Below, piece after piece: positions 21,333-32,570 of a DNA stretch of 64,000 nt. A program made the translations under genes and the position numbers. Under the pieces are notes generated by a model. It saw only the letters and a program-made list of their open reading frames with translations. It had not been told where the DNA came from and did no database searches. Numbering within the stretch: the first letter of the stretch is position 1; each line of letters starts with the position of its first letter. Source of the DNA: Ottelia alismoides (taxonomy: Eukaryota; Streptophyta; Magnoliopsida; Alismatales; Hydrocharitaceae); NCBI GenBank assembly GCA_037367405.1, contig JAZKJV010010531.1, forward strand, positions 1 to 64,000, written 5' to 3'.

Positions 21333-23773
21333 CTAAGGGGATGGTGTACCACCATCAGAACTAGTTTTGCGGTACGGACACTTGTACGGGTTGTGAATAG
21401 AAACCCCACAAACTGGACAAGGAAGCCCTTGGTTGTCGCTACTGGTCTGGCCACGGCCACGGCCACGTCCACCTCCACGTCCTTCATTTGAAGAGGATGT
21501 TATGGATGCGTTCGCGGACTGTCGATCAACATCAGCAGATGGATCGTCGTCCAGAGAAGATGTTGTGTGTTGCTGAGGCTTCGTATTCGGATGTCTTTGA
21601 TTGGTAATAGCTCCACCATTACCACGACGAGAATCACGACCTCGCCCACATCCTTCATATGGAGAGGAGGTTATGGTAATGTTCATGGACTGTTGGTCGA
21701 CGACATCGACAGATGAATTACCTACTGTGGAAGAGGGTGTGCACGGTTGAACCTCTGTATCTGGATGCCTTTGATTGTTGCTAGCTCGACCACGACCTTG
21801 ACTAGCGCCACGATCACGGCCGCGACCTCTTCCACGTCCTTGATTTGGAGTAGAGGTTGCAGTTTTGTCAGTGAAGTGCTGATCAACTTCGCCAGATGAA
21901 TTATCGTCTAGGGAAGATTGGTTGTGCTGCTGAAGCTTTATATATTGGTGTTTTTTGTTGTTGTTAGCTCCAACAGGATCTTGGCTAGCTCCATGATCGC
22001 GGCCACGACCTCGTCCATGTCCTTCATTTGGAGAAGAGGTCGTAGTTGTGTCAATGGAGTGTTGATCAACTTCGTCAGAGGGATTACCGTCTATGGTAGA
22101 TGGGGTGTACTGCTGAAGCTTTGTGTATGGATGCCATTGATTGTTGTTAGCTCCCATATGAGCATGACTAGCACCACGATCATGGCCACGACCTCGTCCA
22201 CGTCCTTGATTTGAAGAATAGGTTGCGGATGTGTCCGTGGAGTGCTGATCAACTTCAGCAGATGGATTACCTGTCAAAATAATTAAGAATAAGTCACCAG
22301 CAACTTTTTTCAGCACTCCGGATTTTTTTTAGTATATGAATTCCAATTCTCTACAGTTTTTTTGATATAATTATAACTTCAGCTATGTAGAAACATTTAT
22401 TTTGTTAAAAAAATAGTAATTAAGGTCATTAATTTTGTCTTTATGACTCAAGTATATTTAGGTTTTGAGATCCAATTTATTGAAATGTAAGAAAAGAGTA
22501 AATGAGTTGTTTGTCTCAAGTGAGTTGTAGTGCTTTGAATGGATTTTCTTCATTACCGTCTGCAGAAGATGGGGTGCATTGCTGAAACTTTGTATTTGGG
22601 TGTTGGTGGTTGTTGTTAGCTCCAACATGAGCATGGCTAGCACCACGATCACGGCCACGGCCACGATCTCGTCCACGTCCTCTATTTGAATAAGAGCTTG
22701 TGATTGTTTTCTTGGACAGTTGATCAAAATCAGCAGATGGATTACTGTATGTAGAAGATAGGAAGCGTTGCTGATCCTTTGTATTTGAATTTTCTTGATT
22801 GTTATTAGTTCCACCATGACCATATATTGGGTCAGGACCTCGTGCATCTCTATCATTTGAAGAAGTGGCTGCAACTGTTTCCGTGAATTGCTCAGCATCT
22901 GCAAATGGACATCCATCTGCAGAAGAGATTGTGTATTCCTGAAGCTTTGTATTTGGATGGCGTTGATTGCTGCTAGTTCCACCATGACCACGACCAACGC
23001 CACGACCACGGTATCTACCGGTTGTTGATGAGGAGGTTGTGGATTGTATAAGGACATCGACTGATGATGAAGTGTTCACGGAAGAGGCAGTGTGATGTCC
23101 ATTGACAGATGCACTTCACAATGTTATATATATGTACATGAAAAAAGATCAATCATTGTTAAACTATTTCTACGGATAAAGTCATTTTAACCTACTCCTA
23201 TCGAAAGTATAAATGTATACACATAATTAAGCATCGGAATGAAGGAAATTACTGCATGTAAATAGGAATTTCTCACAAGAAATCTGTGGAGGAAGAGCAA
23301 AACGGCTCAGGGCTTGGAAGCTGCAATGGAGAAAGTGCTCTGCATAGAACACTCTTGTAGATATCCATGATATCGTCCATCAATGGTTGGATCCTATCCA
23401 GTTCGCCTGCAGTCTTCTTGTACGTTACCACCATTCGGAGCTTGTACCTGTACCTCTTGGCAACCACAAATACTCTACCTTTTTCGCCAGTATCGTAGGT
23501 ACCATCCATATGGCTGTTCAATATGCGCTCCACCTTGTTAGCCACATCTCTTACTTTAGACACCCAATCTCCCACCAATGGATCATACGTCCCCTTACGT
23601 TCCACAAACTTCAAGATAGATTGAGTGCTCTCGAGGTGGCTTCGCAACCTCTCTATCCTGTCTTGAACTCCATTTACAAGGGATGCGTGTCGGTTTAAGA
23701 TGGCACCTGCACCTGTTGCAGAAGCTGACACCAAAGCTTGGAGCGCAGCAGCAACACATACCTCGACAGCCAT
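21333..23773 (-). CDS. NLR-type coiled coil fused to RG-rich repeats and CCHC zinc knuckle (three exons)
   Basis: Exons read 23773-23277, 23113-22557 and 22270-21333 on minus. Both introns are GT-AG (GTGAGA...GAAG, 163 nt; GTAATG...GACAG, 286 nt) and phases match, giving 663 residues. The second junction restores the repeat wording exactly (ADG/NPSAE). Residues 1-165 begin MAVEVCVAAALQALVSASA and resemble the Rx-type coiled coil of NLRs, including DWVSKVRDVANKVERIL; there is no P-loop or NB-ARC. From about residue 183 come eight degenerate units of roughly 60 residues, each an NPSAEVDQ-like start, a Ser/Thr stretch, an RGRGRGRDRG core, an ANNNQRHPNTKLQQ-like part and SSADG. The C terminus carries C636-X2-C639-X4-H644-X4-C649, a CCHC zinc knuckle. 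RG repeats plus a zinc knuckle suggest RNA binding; the coiled coil suggests partnership with NLRs. Both functions are inferred. I know of no named family with this order. The ATG at 23773 fits NLR starts better than one 15 bp upstream. Confidence 0.75.
21430..23060 (-). repeat. Coding minisatellite of about 180 bp in the RG-repeat gene
   Basis: Eight diverged units of roughly 170-185 bp encode the RG-rich repeats; intron 2 falls exactly between units 3 and 4. Units 3 to 6 are most alike, units 1, 2 and 8 most worn. The CG-rich core (CCACGACCTCGTCC-like on plus) alternates with AT-richer Asn/Gln/His codons. Confidence 0.8.
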
Positions 23774-24456
23774 GGTTGTTGTAAACAACCCACTGACCCT
23801 TTCATGATTTCATCTCCTTTTTACTGCGATGCCTTCTCATGTCGTAGCTCTTACCAGATTTGTATGTGCATTGGTTGTTCCCACGTTAAAGCTCTCCACT
23901 AACTTGATCATGCCGTCAACATTGTGCACATGTATATCGGTATGCAGTTTTTCATCGAAAAAACAAAGCGTTTCATACAAAAACAACGTCTCAAACCCAC
24001 AGTTTCATACCGAAAAAATTGCCCGCGTCAAAATTATATCTATACTACTATTGCTAAATAACTATATATTAAGTTGCATTCAACTTTGCCTGGATGCAAG
24101 TCTGGCAACGTTCTATAACGTTGTTGAAACTGTCTGAACTGAACTCGCGGAATGATACGAAACAACTGTTAACGAGATGATTACCCTTATAAAAACAAAA
24201 CTAGTAGGATACAACCAATGCAAGAGAGGTCTCAGAGTTGAGGCCCACGATTTACATATTATGATCTATACTGCATTCTTTTAAGAATACAACCTTAGTG
24301 ACATTTTGATAGAATGTCGCCCAGGTGATGGTAAAGCATATCCTAAACCGTACGATGGAATTCCAAATCTCTCCGTTGTTATTCGTTAGATTGACCTCTA
24401 TGTCCTTATATAGTTTTACCATTATAGATAGAATCTACCATTAACATTTCATATAC
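23774..24456. other. Upstream region of the RG-repeat gene, no gene seen
   Basis: The first 700 bp upstream of the minus-strand start contain no obvious TATA box at the expected place and no long reading frame with coding texture. The promoter should lie here if the gene is expressed. Confidence 0.4.
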
Positions 24457-24696
24457 CTGTCAATTTTCGCTCAAAGCCGATATAATTTCCTATTTCATAT
24501 TGTCGGTCAAAGGCCAGATCTTTTTCAAAATGGAGTTTAAGTTCCTTAAATGATGACATTTCTATTGGCTGTAACGATGAAATAGCAAATTGCATCAGAC
24601 TTGAGAGATATTTAGTAGGTAGCAGAATATCAATCTTAGATTCCATCACTCTGCTGTAGTCCCTGATGTGTGTAAAGGATCTGCTCTGAGCACATC
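24457..24696 (-). other. Orphan exon-like segment of unknown gene
   Basis: On minus a good acceptor (TTGTTACAG) at 24697 and a plausible donor (ACAG/GTATAT) at 24456 bound 240 bp that stay open in one frame. The peptide, including KIDILLPTKYLSSLMQFAIS and RQYEIGNYIGFERKLTG, has balanced protein-like composition. I do not recognise the family. It may be an internal exon of an otherwise lost gene, or an upstream exon of the RG-repeat gene; no connecting evidence exists in sequence alone. Confidence 0.4.
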
Positions 24697-25389
24697 CTGT
24701 AACAATGGAGACTAAAGTATACCAGGGAGTCACTCCTTAGATAAACTACAACTAGAATATAAACATTTTTTAAGAATCTGAGGTTTATTTAATAATTAAA
24801 AAATTATTTTTTTAATAAAAATGAGCGATTGAATTGGTGGTTTGATTCAACTCAGTCAAGTGATCCAACCGAGTTTTGATCGATTTTTACTGGTATCAAG
24901 TACTCACTTTATTTTCCAAGAAAAAAACTGAATGATTGCGTTGTTTTTCGTTTGTATCTTGGTTCAACCCGTCGGTTCGATTTGGTTTTTTGATCCCTGC
25001 TTAAAATTGCTCAAGAAGCTAAATTTCTTTCTCAGCACACTCGAACAGCTTAAAGTTTAAATTTGATGGGATAGTGTATGTCCTCTACTTTAATGGATTT
25101 CCGGAACAAAATAAAATTCCTAAAAGTCATCATCATGAGTAGCATTGAATTATCAAATCCACGACATGTTAAGATAATTGATTGGTTCAAATTAACTTGT
25201 TGTATAGATTGGATTGGGTTTGATACGTGCCGACTCACTGAAAAGTAATCCGATAACATTTGATTTGAACACGGCTCTAGCTAACTACCGTCCTGTCTAA
25301 AGAAGCAACAATGTCATCCAATTCATATTATTATTTCAACCGCACATACCTGATCAGTTTAAATTAATTCAAGGTGCCCTTTTTAACCT
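24697..25389. other. AT-rich stretch, no gene supported
   Basis: Only short frames without coding texture. A pyrimidine-biased run near 24,940-24,990 and scattered A/T runs are present. Confidence 0.4.
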
Positions 25390-25515
25390 TTACAATATTG
25401 ATTATTCTTCTTTCTTTTATGGAATATCAGCTGTGTTTTTATATTATTACAAAATTCATTGTTCTTTTTTTATAATATCAGTTATGCCTCTACTTTACCT
25501 TTATGAAAAGATAAA
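25390..25515. repeat. Fragment with family B Mutator-like end motifs
   Basis: TATGGAATATCAGCTGTG and TATAATATCAGTTATGCCTC repeat the NAATATCAGTTRTGCC wording of the TIRs at 42635 and 57203. No inverted partner was found, so this is likely a decayed end. Confidence 0.4.
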
Positions 25516-25794
25516 ATTGTAAATTTTGTAAGAAGCTACGTGTAAAACTGAAATTCCAAAAAGAAGTCGATAACTGATATTGTAGAAGTTAAGGAGACAC
25601 GATCATAACAACCCATTAATTAAATAGATATTTTCCCTATCAAATTTGGAAGATCACCTAAGATTACCGTCTGCGTCGTGGTGATGTAAATCAATCAAGT
25701 TGGGGAAAATTACTAGTGCAGATGGTCTCATTTGAGAAGCTTGACTTGACCTCTGGTCTTCCCTTTCATAAGAATTTCACCCTCGATATCCTAA

Positions 25795-25930
25795 GCGTTT
25801 GTTTGGTTGCAGGGTTGGGCAGGATTGGGTTGGGTTACCCCTGTGAATAATAAACTGTGAGGAGGATTGGGAGGGTTGGAAGGAGGGGTACCTCGAGTTG
25901 GGCCAACCCAACCCTGCAACCAAACGAACC
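25795..25930. mobile_element. Small foldback MITE
   Basis: About 136 bp. Left GTTTGTTTGGTTGCAGGGTT and inverted right GGTTCGTTTGGTTGCAGGGT match over about 28 bp. The GTTTGGTTGCAGGGTTGGG wording is typical of PIF/Harbinger or hAT MITEs that abut GTTTGG. The target duplication is unclear. Confidence 0.65.
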
Positions 25931-26033
25931 ATCAGTGTGCAAAGGTGATTGCAATATTACCCTCTTTCAATTGCATAATTTTTTGAGATTGGATTCAATT
26001 GAACCCGTTCGTCACCTGAGATGTTTAAAACGT

Positions 26034-27175
26034 ATGATTTTTACTCGGCAGACCTTATAATCTTTGCCAATTACTTCTACGACCTTTGAAACATTCTAAT
26101 TCCTCTCTCGACCTCGTAAACTTGCTAACCCTTACCCCACAGATCCCGTGGTTAACCTCCATCCATTTGCCCGTTAAAATTAACCGGATTCCGTGAATTT
26201 CTTTTTCATAATACCTATTTTGTTTCTCAAAATTACAAAAAATGCCCCTTCTCTCTCACGCCTCAGGGCTTTCTCCATGACATCCCTTCCCCTCTGCCCA
26301 ACATCCCCTCTCCTCCGCCCGACCTCGCCTCTGCTCGACCTCCCCTTCCATGGCCTCCCCTCCGCACGACCTCCCCTCCGCCCCCGCACAAGCCTCCTCC
26401 TTGAGCTCGCATCCGCCCGACCTCCCCTCCTCCCGACTTCACCTCTGCCCGACCCTTCACCCACCTCCTCAACCTCCACCCTTCATCCACATGTATCTGC
26501 CTCCAGATCAACTGCATCGATCCCATTTTGCAGAGTACTCTGCCCAGATCTGCATGGTACGTTCGATTTCACCCACGACGGATGGACGGATTGACTCGTG
26601 AAATGTGCTTCCCCTGCAGCACACTTGTCTTCCGAAGCACCGTCAATATTCGCTAAGAACTTTGGGAAATACTTCATGTACACATCCTTTCCAATGATCT
26701 TGCTCTTGATGGGTATGCATCCGGGTTTCACTGGATTTTAATTTGGCATATAGGTTCTTCCCCTTCTCCAAGATCTTTTCACACCCAATCAGATTTCGCT
26801 GGCGTTTGATTTTCTCACTTTGGCACCTCGATTCACCTTCCGTCAATGGATGTGTATGCTCTCAACAGGGTGAAATTGAAAGTTGGCGACACCTCTCTTG
26901 AAGGTGGTGCGGGAGTTGGGCTACCTAGGAGAGAGAGGAAGAGGAAGAAAAGGCGGATTTGAAGGAGAGAGAAGGGGGTAATCTACCATTGGATTTGATA
27001 TAGTTTGATTAACTCAACTTTAACCCAAGCAAGTTAACCCAATAATTGTCAAGTTAACGGTAGGGTCTATGGGGCAAAACGGAGTAAGTTTACGTGGTCG
27101 AGGGGGGAATTAGGATGTTTCAAAGGTCGTAGAGGTAATTGACAAAGATTATAGGATCTGCCGGATAAAAATCCC
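26034..27175. mobile_element. Mutator-like non-autonomous element, family A copy 2
   Basis: The left end (GATTTTTACTCGGCAGACC) and the inverted right end (GGGATTTTTATCCGGCAGAT) match each other and the copy at 622-11128. Flanks 26025-26033 (TTAAAACGT) and 27176-27184 (TTAAAAATT) look like a worn 9-bp duplication. The interior is different from copy 1: a Pro/Ser-rich CT-rich part (26240-26480) and, on minus around 26590-26850, exon-like frames containing IKSKIIGKDVYMKYFPKF and EKILEKGKNLYAKLK. Shared ends with unrelated cargo is the hallmark of Pack-MULEs; the donor genes are not identified. Confidence 0.75.
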
Positions 27176-28397
27176 TTAAAAATTTAGGTTACAAAATAAG
27201 TAATCGCACTCTCTTATAATGCACTTTATTTTATGGTATAGTGATAGAGGTATCTTTGCTGTCGATTTTTTCGAATTAACGTTGTCTAAAATTTGAAGTT
27301 AATCTGTAGAATAGAAGCCAATAGCCTGAACACTCAAAGCCATTTGACTGGATGTTGCAGCCAAAAATTAGAATTTCGCAGTCTTGACGGCAAGACAAGC
27401 TTGAACCAATAATTTCTAAAACCCACTTAATTCATTGAGATGGAGAAAGAATTTGTTGCATGGCTATTCAGAAATTCAGCAACAACTATATTTCCAAGGA
27501 AAAAATCTCATTTAGCTTAATTTGAAGTCCTTGAGCGTCGTAGGCTTTTACCGCAAACATAGTGCATGAATCAATCCATATAATATTTGGATTATGAAAG
27601 CATACGTATGAGTACATTTATGAAAATATTAATCATATACACATAATCCATCCATAGATCTGTATAATTAAGTATTTATGCATAATATAATTTGCAAGAA
27701 ACTAAGTCAAAAAAACAGAACAAATATATGATAAAACGTAAGATCGTGGATACAAATAAACAAAGATCCAAAGATCAAAATAAAAATCCATCACTATAGC
27801 TTTTACAGAGAACTATTGCCCACGAAGAAGACTGAACAACTCTGCATTTATTTTGTTGAAATTCAAAGAATCCAAGTTTTTGTCATGGTTCTTGTTGAAG
27901 CAATTGCATCGGCTACGTGTGTGGTGACCATCTTCCAAAAAAGTTCTGGAACCATCTTTGCGAGGCTGACAGATCTCGAGTTGATCTCATCCGCCATTAT
28001 ATAGGAGATTTTGGTGATCATATTATACACATTCGGTAATCGCATTTCTAATGCTATTCTCAAATAAGATTCTCAAACAATGAAGAATGGATGTCATGTT
28101 AAGTAATTCTTATGAGAAATTAGTTTTTGATTTTCCATACATCTACTTATTTACACATGCTCGTACTTCTCCTTCCCAATGTCAAGGCAACTTGTGCACT
28201 TGTTGAATGCACCCCATGGATTCTAGCTAATCAGGAATGTGAGATCTTGCACTTGTAATTGATTGATCTAACATGTCTATCCTCTCGCATTCTCCACAAT
28301 AATTCGTTGATCATGAACGACATAATATAGGATTTTGATGGTCGCATAAAGCACTTCATCTTGGGAAGAGGATCAGATCCCTCGAAATACATGAACC
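27176..28397. other. Stretch with no confident gene
   Basis: Mostly AT-rich. On minus, 27,999-27,863 encodes a 44-residue peptide from an ATG just after TATATA (MADEINSRSVSLAKMVPELF at its start), which could be a short gene or relic exon, but neither splice partners nor a known family could be identified. Confidence 0.35.
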
Positions 28398-28400
28398 TTA

Positions 28401-28766
28401 GGTCATGTTCGGGTATCGGGTTAACCCCTACCCCATATTTTCTCCCTCCATGTGGGTCCCACTTTTTTATCTTTTTTAAAAAATTAAATAAATCAATTCT
28501 CCATCATCAATTCCATCAAAAAATAATATGCTATACCATCATATCATATAAAAACTATAAACTACTCCGCTTCTACTCACTTTTTCAAACTCCAATACAA
28601 TCACATCACAATAACTAGTCACTTTTTCAAACTCCAATACAATCATATCACCTCAAACCCACTTCTAATCCACCCACAGTTTAACCCTCTGTCCAAATAC
28701 CAAAACCCAAAAATAGATTACCTGCAATCAGTTTAACCCACCTAAACCCACTATCCAAACACAACC
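28401..28766. mobile_element. Tourist-like (PIF/Harbinger) MITE with TTA TSD
   Basis: The 366-bp element starts GGTCATGTTCGGGTATCGGG and on minus starts GGTTGTGTTTGGATAGTGGG, flanked by TTA at 28398-28400 and 28767-28769. It contains two copies of a CAAACTCCAATACAATCA block. Noncoding. Confidence 0.85.
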
Positions 28767-29172
28767 TTAGACAAAAAAAATTCCTTTCCTCTCTATGATC
28801 CCTAACACCTAGTTTTCTACTTTTCTCAAATCACCAATGGAACTGGTGGCCAGAGAAGGAGGACGATGCATCTATTATCTGTCTATCGTGGACGCTGCAC
28901 ATCACGCAATGGCGGGGACGCTAGGAGATTACCACAACAATCTGGTAGAAGAGATTGATGAAGCAACAAATTAAGGTGGGTGAGGGAGCACACACGTGTC
29001 ACAGTGCCATCGGCGGTAGTTCGATTGACCGAGGCTTTTGGAGGGAAGCCATGCAGTGAGGATGGCGGCGGCGGCGGAGGTTTTCACTTACCTAATATGA
29101 TAGACACTACTTGGGTTACTACAGACGAGGGCTTTGGAGAGAGCGGAGGAGAGGTGAGACTGGAGGGAGGAG
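28767..29172. other. Left flank of the non-autonomous copia-type element
   Basis: GC-richer DNA with a GGCGGCGGCGG run near 29065 and purine-rich GGAGG blocks. Together with the part after 32,297 it formed one stretch before the insertion. No coding region could be supported. Confidence 0.4.
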
Positions 29173-32100
29173 AGCATGCGTCACTTATGTAATAGGTGGG
29201 TAAATGGATCCCTCCAAGATCCATTTACCCCACCACTGAGTTTAGTCCCATACCGCCTAGTGGTGGGACTTGGAGGTCCTGTGGAAGCTATATAAGGAGC
29301 CCCAGGCCTCCTGTAACAGATGAGAAATTCAATAGAATATCCACCCCCTTTGAGGGCTTCTCCCGTGGTTTCATCCCGCTCCTCACGGAGTAGGGTTCCA
29401 CGTAAATCCCGTGTGTTCTTAAGTTTTTCTATCTTTATTTCTGATTCTGCTTCCGCTTCATATTTTATAACATGGTATCAGAGCGGGTTTGATTCTCAGA
29501 TTTTTTTAAGATCATCATGTTCGTGGTTGTTCAAGAGTTCTAGGGTTTTGTGAAAACCCTAATTCTGTGAAGTTTTTTTAAGATATGTGAAGTTCGGATT
29601 TTTTTAAGAGCGGGTTTAATTCACGTAGTCAGGCCGCAAACACATCTTTGGTGCGGTGAACCCTAACCGCATATGGCGGCAACCAGGCCAGCAGCCCCCT
29701 CCTCGATCCTCCATCCAGGCTGCGTATTTCCAGCACCTTCTCAAGGCACGCATGCGGAGCCTCCTGGCTCTCTTCCAGGCGGTGCAGGCCGCTCCAGATG
29801 GCAGCCAGGCCGCTCCTCCTTTGCAGGCGGCACTAGGCCAGAGGCGACTACCTCCCGCACAGCAGCCCAAGCGGCTCCAGACCCAGCCACGTTTCTTCTC
29901 CCTCGACACTCGGGCAGCCCGATCTCGCGCGCGGAGTTCCCAGGCGCGGCTAGGGATGTCAGCGGGTCGGGTTTGGGGCGGGTATTACTATTCCTAAACC
30001 CATACCCATTTATAATATCACTACCCATACCCGTCCATTTATTAAACGGGTAATTTCTAGCGGGTACTCATATACCCGTCGGATACCCATGTACCCAATG
30101 GGTACCCATATCTTCGACATGGTAAATCTTAAGTTGTTTATAAATGTCAACAATATTTTCACAGATAGACAAAATAGAGTGAGATCATGTAATATGGCGA
30201 TTCATAAAACTGTCCAACATATAGAGAATATTAACGGTTTATATATGTCAAGTGTTCAACTCTTTTCTGTTGATAATTATTATTTATTGAAGATCCAGAA
30301 ATTTACTTGAATATGAATAAATGGACGGAGAGAAGAAAATTGAGTTGGATATTTATACATGTAGATCGATACATATTAGATATGAAATGCATTTGGGGCA
30401 AGTTTGATTAAAATGCAACACACACATCTATCTTTATATATATATATTTTACTCAGGTTTGGGGAGGGTTTGGGTTCGGGTATCCACAAAGCAATTCCAA
30501 ACCCATACCCATACCCGCATGGGTAGTCAATTCAAAACCCAAACCCGTCCAAAAGTAAATGGGGCGGGTTTCGGGTCCTTAAATGGGGCGGGTTCGGGTC
30601 GGGTACCCAATGGGTAGACCCAGATTGACATCCCTAGGCGCGGCCCCAGGCCGCGTGCTCCAGAAGCCTGCACGAATCCCCAAGCTCGCGGCGCTCCCAT
30701 GATTGACTCTCCAAGCACGCGCAGCCCCGACGATGTCAGCCTCCAGCCCATGCGCTGGCTCTAGTCACGGCGGCGATGCCGCTACTCCGCAGGTGCTCTC
30801 CAAATCCCTGCCTCGACCCCCGATCCCAGCTCCAAGCGGCGATGAAGCCCCGAACTCCTCCAGGCGGCGATCCTCCCTGGCGCTAACGACGCACCCACGA
30901 TATGCAACGCCTCCCTCCTCCTCTTATCGCCGAGACGCGCACACACCCTTGCGATGTAGCCCTAGTCGACAGCCGACCTCCTCCCTTTGGTGCCCTTTGA
31001 TCTTTGGCAGCGGCTCGTTACGAAAGGGGTTCCCTGTTGGGAACCCTAAATGGGGGCGCAGGGCATTAAATAAAAAAAATGTATCTTTGTTTTTTTTGTT
31101 GGGCCTATTAGACAGTGTTTTGAAAAAAAAAGAGGAAAATGAAAGAAGCCCACGGTTGGGCTAAAAAAATAGAAAAGAGAAAAAAAAGAGGGAAAGAAAA
31201 TGAAAAAAATGAATTTCCAAAAAAAAAGGCGCGTACAATGGAAAAAGCCGTATACATATTTTAAAAAAAAATGTTTGCAAAAAAAAAGGAAAAGAAAAAG
31301 AAAAAAAAAGAAAAAGAAAAATGTTGCAAAAGCCGAAAAAAAAATTGTTGGAACGACTTATAAAAAATGTTCCAAAAAATGGCAGGCTTATTACAAAAAA
31401 AAGAAGAAGAAAAGCCGCAAGAGAATTTTTTTTTGAGAATATTCATGTTTTTTCCCCCATATTTATGTATTATTTTATCTTCTCCCAACGTGGTCAACAA
31501 TGTTATTCCGACCAGTATGGGAGAAAGGGGGAGTATATATAGAGAGTCACAGGTCTTGTTCCAAGATTCAGATATCAGACTTTCCAGATCGGTCAGATGT
31601 TCAGACTCTACAAATTTCAGATTCAGACTCGACGATGACACATGCCAATCATTTGTCATTCTTGTTGGTTGGCCAGAGCTTTCATGTGAGCCATAGGGAC
31701 TCCAAAGCAGAGGACCATTCCCTATGTCATTGAGGACAAGGGTTTTTCATGTGGTATCATAGGGACTCCACAGTAGAGTACCATTCTCTGAGCCAGATAG
31801 ACACTCCAGCCCCGTTCGTCCTCCTCACATGCACGCCATGAGAAGCAACGTCCTCGACTGCAACAGTTGTGCGCGTTGGGTTGATATTGTCTGTAGTGTC
31901 ATGTATTGTGAGTTGAGTTTCTTTCTGTTTGTCCAAGCTGAGCGTTGCATGCTCCAGCTTGAGGGGGAGTGTTAGAGTATTTGGAGCATGCGTCACTTAT
32001 GTAATAGGTGGGTAAATGGATCCCTCCAAGATCCATTTACCCCACCACTGAGTTTAGTCCCATACCGCCTAGTGGTGGGACTTGGAAGCCCTGTGGAAGC

Positions 32101-32285
32101 TATATAAGGAGCCCCAGGCCTCCTGTAACAGATGAGAAATTCAACAGAATATCTGCCCCCTTTGAGGGCTTCTCCCGTGGTTTCATCCCGCTCCTCACGA
32201 AGTAGGGTTCCACGTAAAATCATGTGTGTTCTTAAGTTTTTCTATCTTTATTTCTTATTCTGCTTCCGCTTCATATTTTATAACA
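29173..32285 (+). mobile_element. Non-autonomous copia-type LTR retrotransposon, no gag-pol
   Basis: LTRs of about 300 bp (29173-29472 and 31970-32285) flank a 2.5-kb internal region. The 3' LTR starts TGTTAGAGTATTTGG and ends TTATAACA; a TATATAAGG box is present in both. The primer site TGGTATCAGAGC (29473-29484) directly follows the 5' LTR and the purine tract GAGGGGGAG (31961-31969) precedes the 3' LTR. The interior has GC-rich noncoding DNA, a long A-rich part (31,060-31,440) and no RT, integrase or gag motifs, so it must have depended on another copia element. The 5' LTR lacks its first 16 or so bases. A hAT MITE is nested at 29951-30636. Confidence 0.85.
29951..30636. mobile_element. 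hAT-type MITE nested in the copia-type element
   Basis: The 686-bp element starts TAGGGATGTCAGCGGGTCGG and on minus starts TAGGGATGTCAATC. GGCGCGGC flanks it at 29943-29950 and 30637-30644, a perfect 8-bp duplication. Subterminal GGGTACCC/ACCCATACCC blocks are repeated near both ends, as in other plant hAT MITEs with TAGGGATG ends. Confidence 0.88.
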
Positions 32286-32484
32286 TGGAGGGAGGAGGGA
32301 TGAGGGTGGTCCTGTCTGGGTGAGGTCACCGTCGAACTCGGAAGAGATGCGCATGGCCTCCTCAGTTGCGGTTCATGTTGCGGACGATGCAGTGGGTTGT
32401 GTGGAGCCCAAGCAGACAGGAGGCAGGGGAGATATCAAAGGGTAAAATCATCACTTACTTACAAGTAATCAGCGGGGGTAAAAA

Positions 32485-32570
32485 TGGAATCTGATAAACA
32501 AAAATTAATGGGAAGGGGGAAAGACCTTGTGGAATGGAATCTGATTAACAAAAATTAATGGGAAGGGGGG
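32485..32570. repeat. Two-copy 50-bp direct repeat
   Basis: TGGAATCTGATAAACAAAAA followed by TTAATGGGAAGGGGG occurs at 32485-32519 and, with one change, at 32535-32570. After it comes CTGCCGGGTAAAGA, reminiscent of the right TIR of the family A Mutator-like elements, then a GGAATGGAT microsatellite near 32,597-32,625. Confidence 0.7.

Noticed and set aside
28980..29192. 70-codon frame with Gly run
   Set aside because: Trinucleotide GGC run and purine-rich DNA; no start context, splice partners or domain.
31200..31436. Lys-rich 78-codon frame
   Set aside because: Low-complexity A-rich DNA in the interior of a non-autonomous LTR element.
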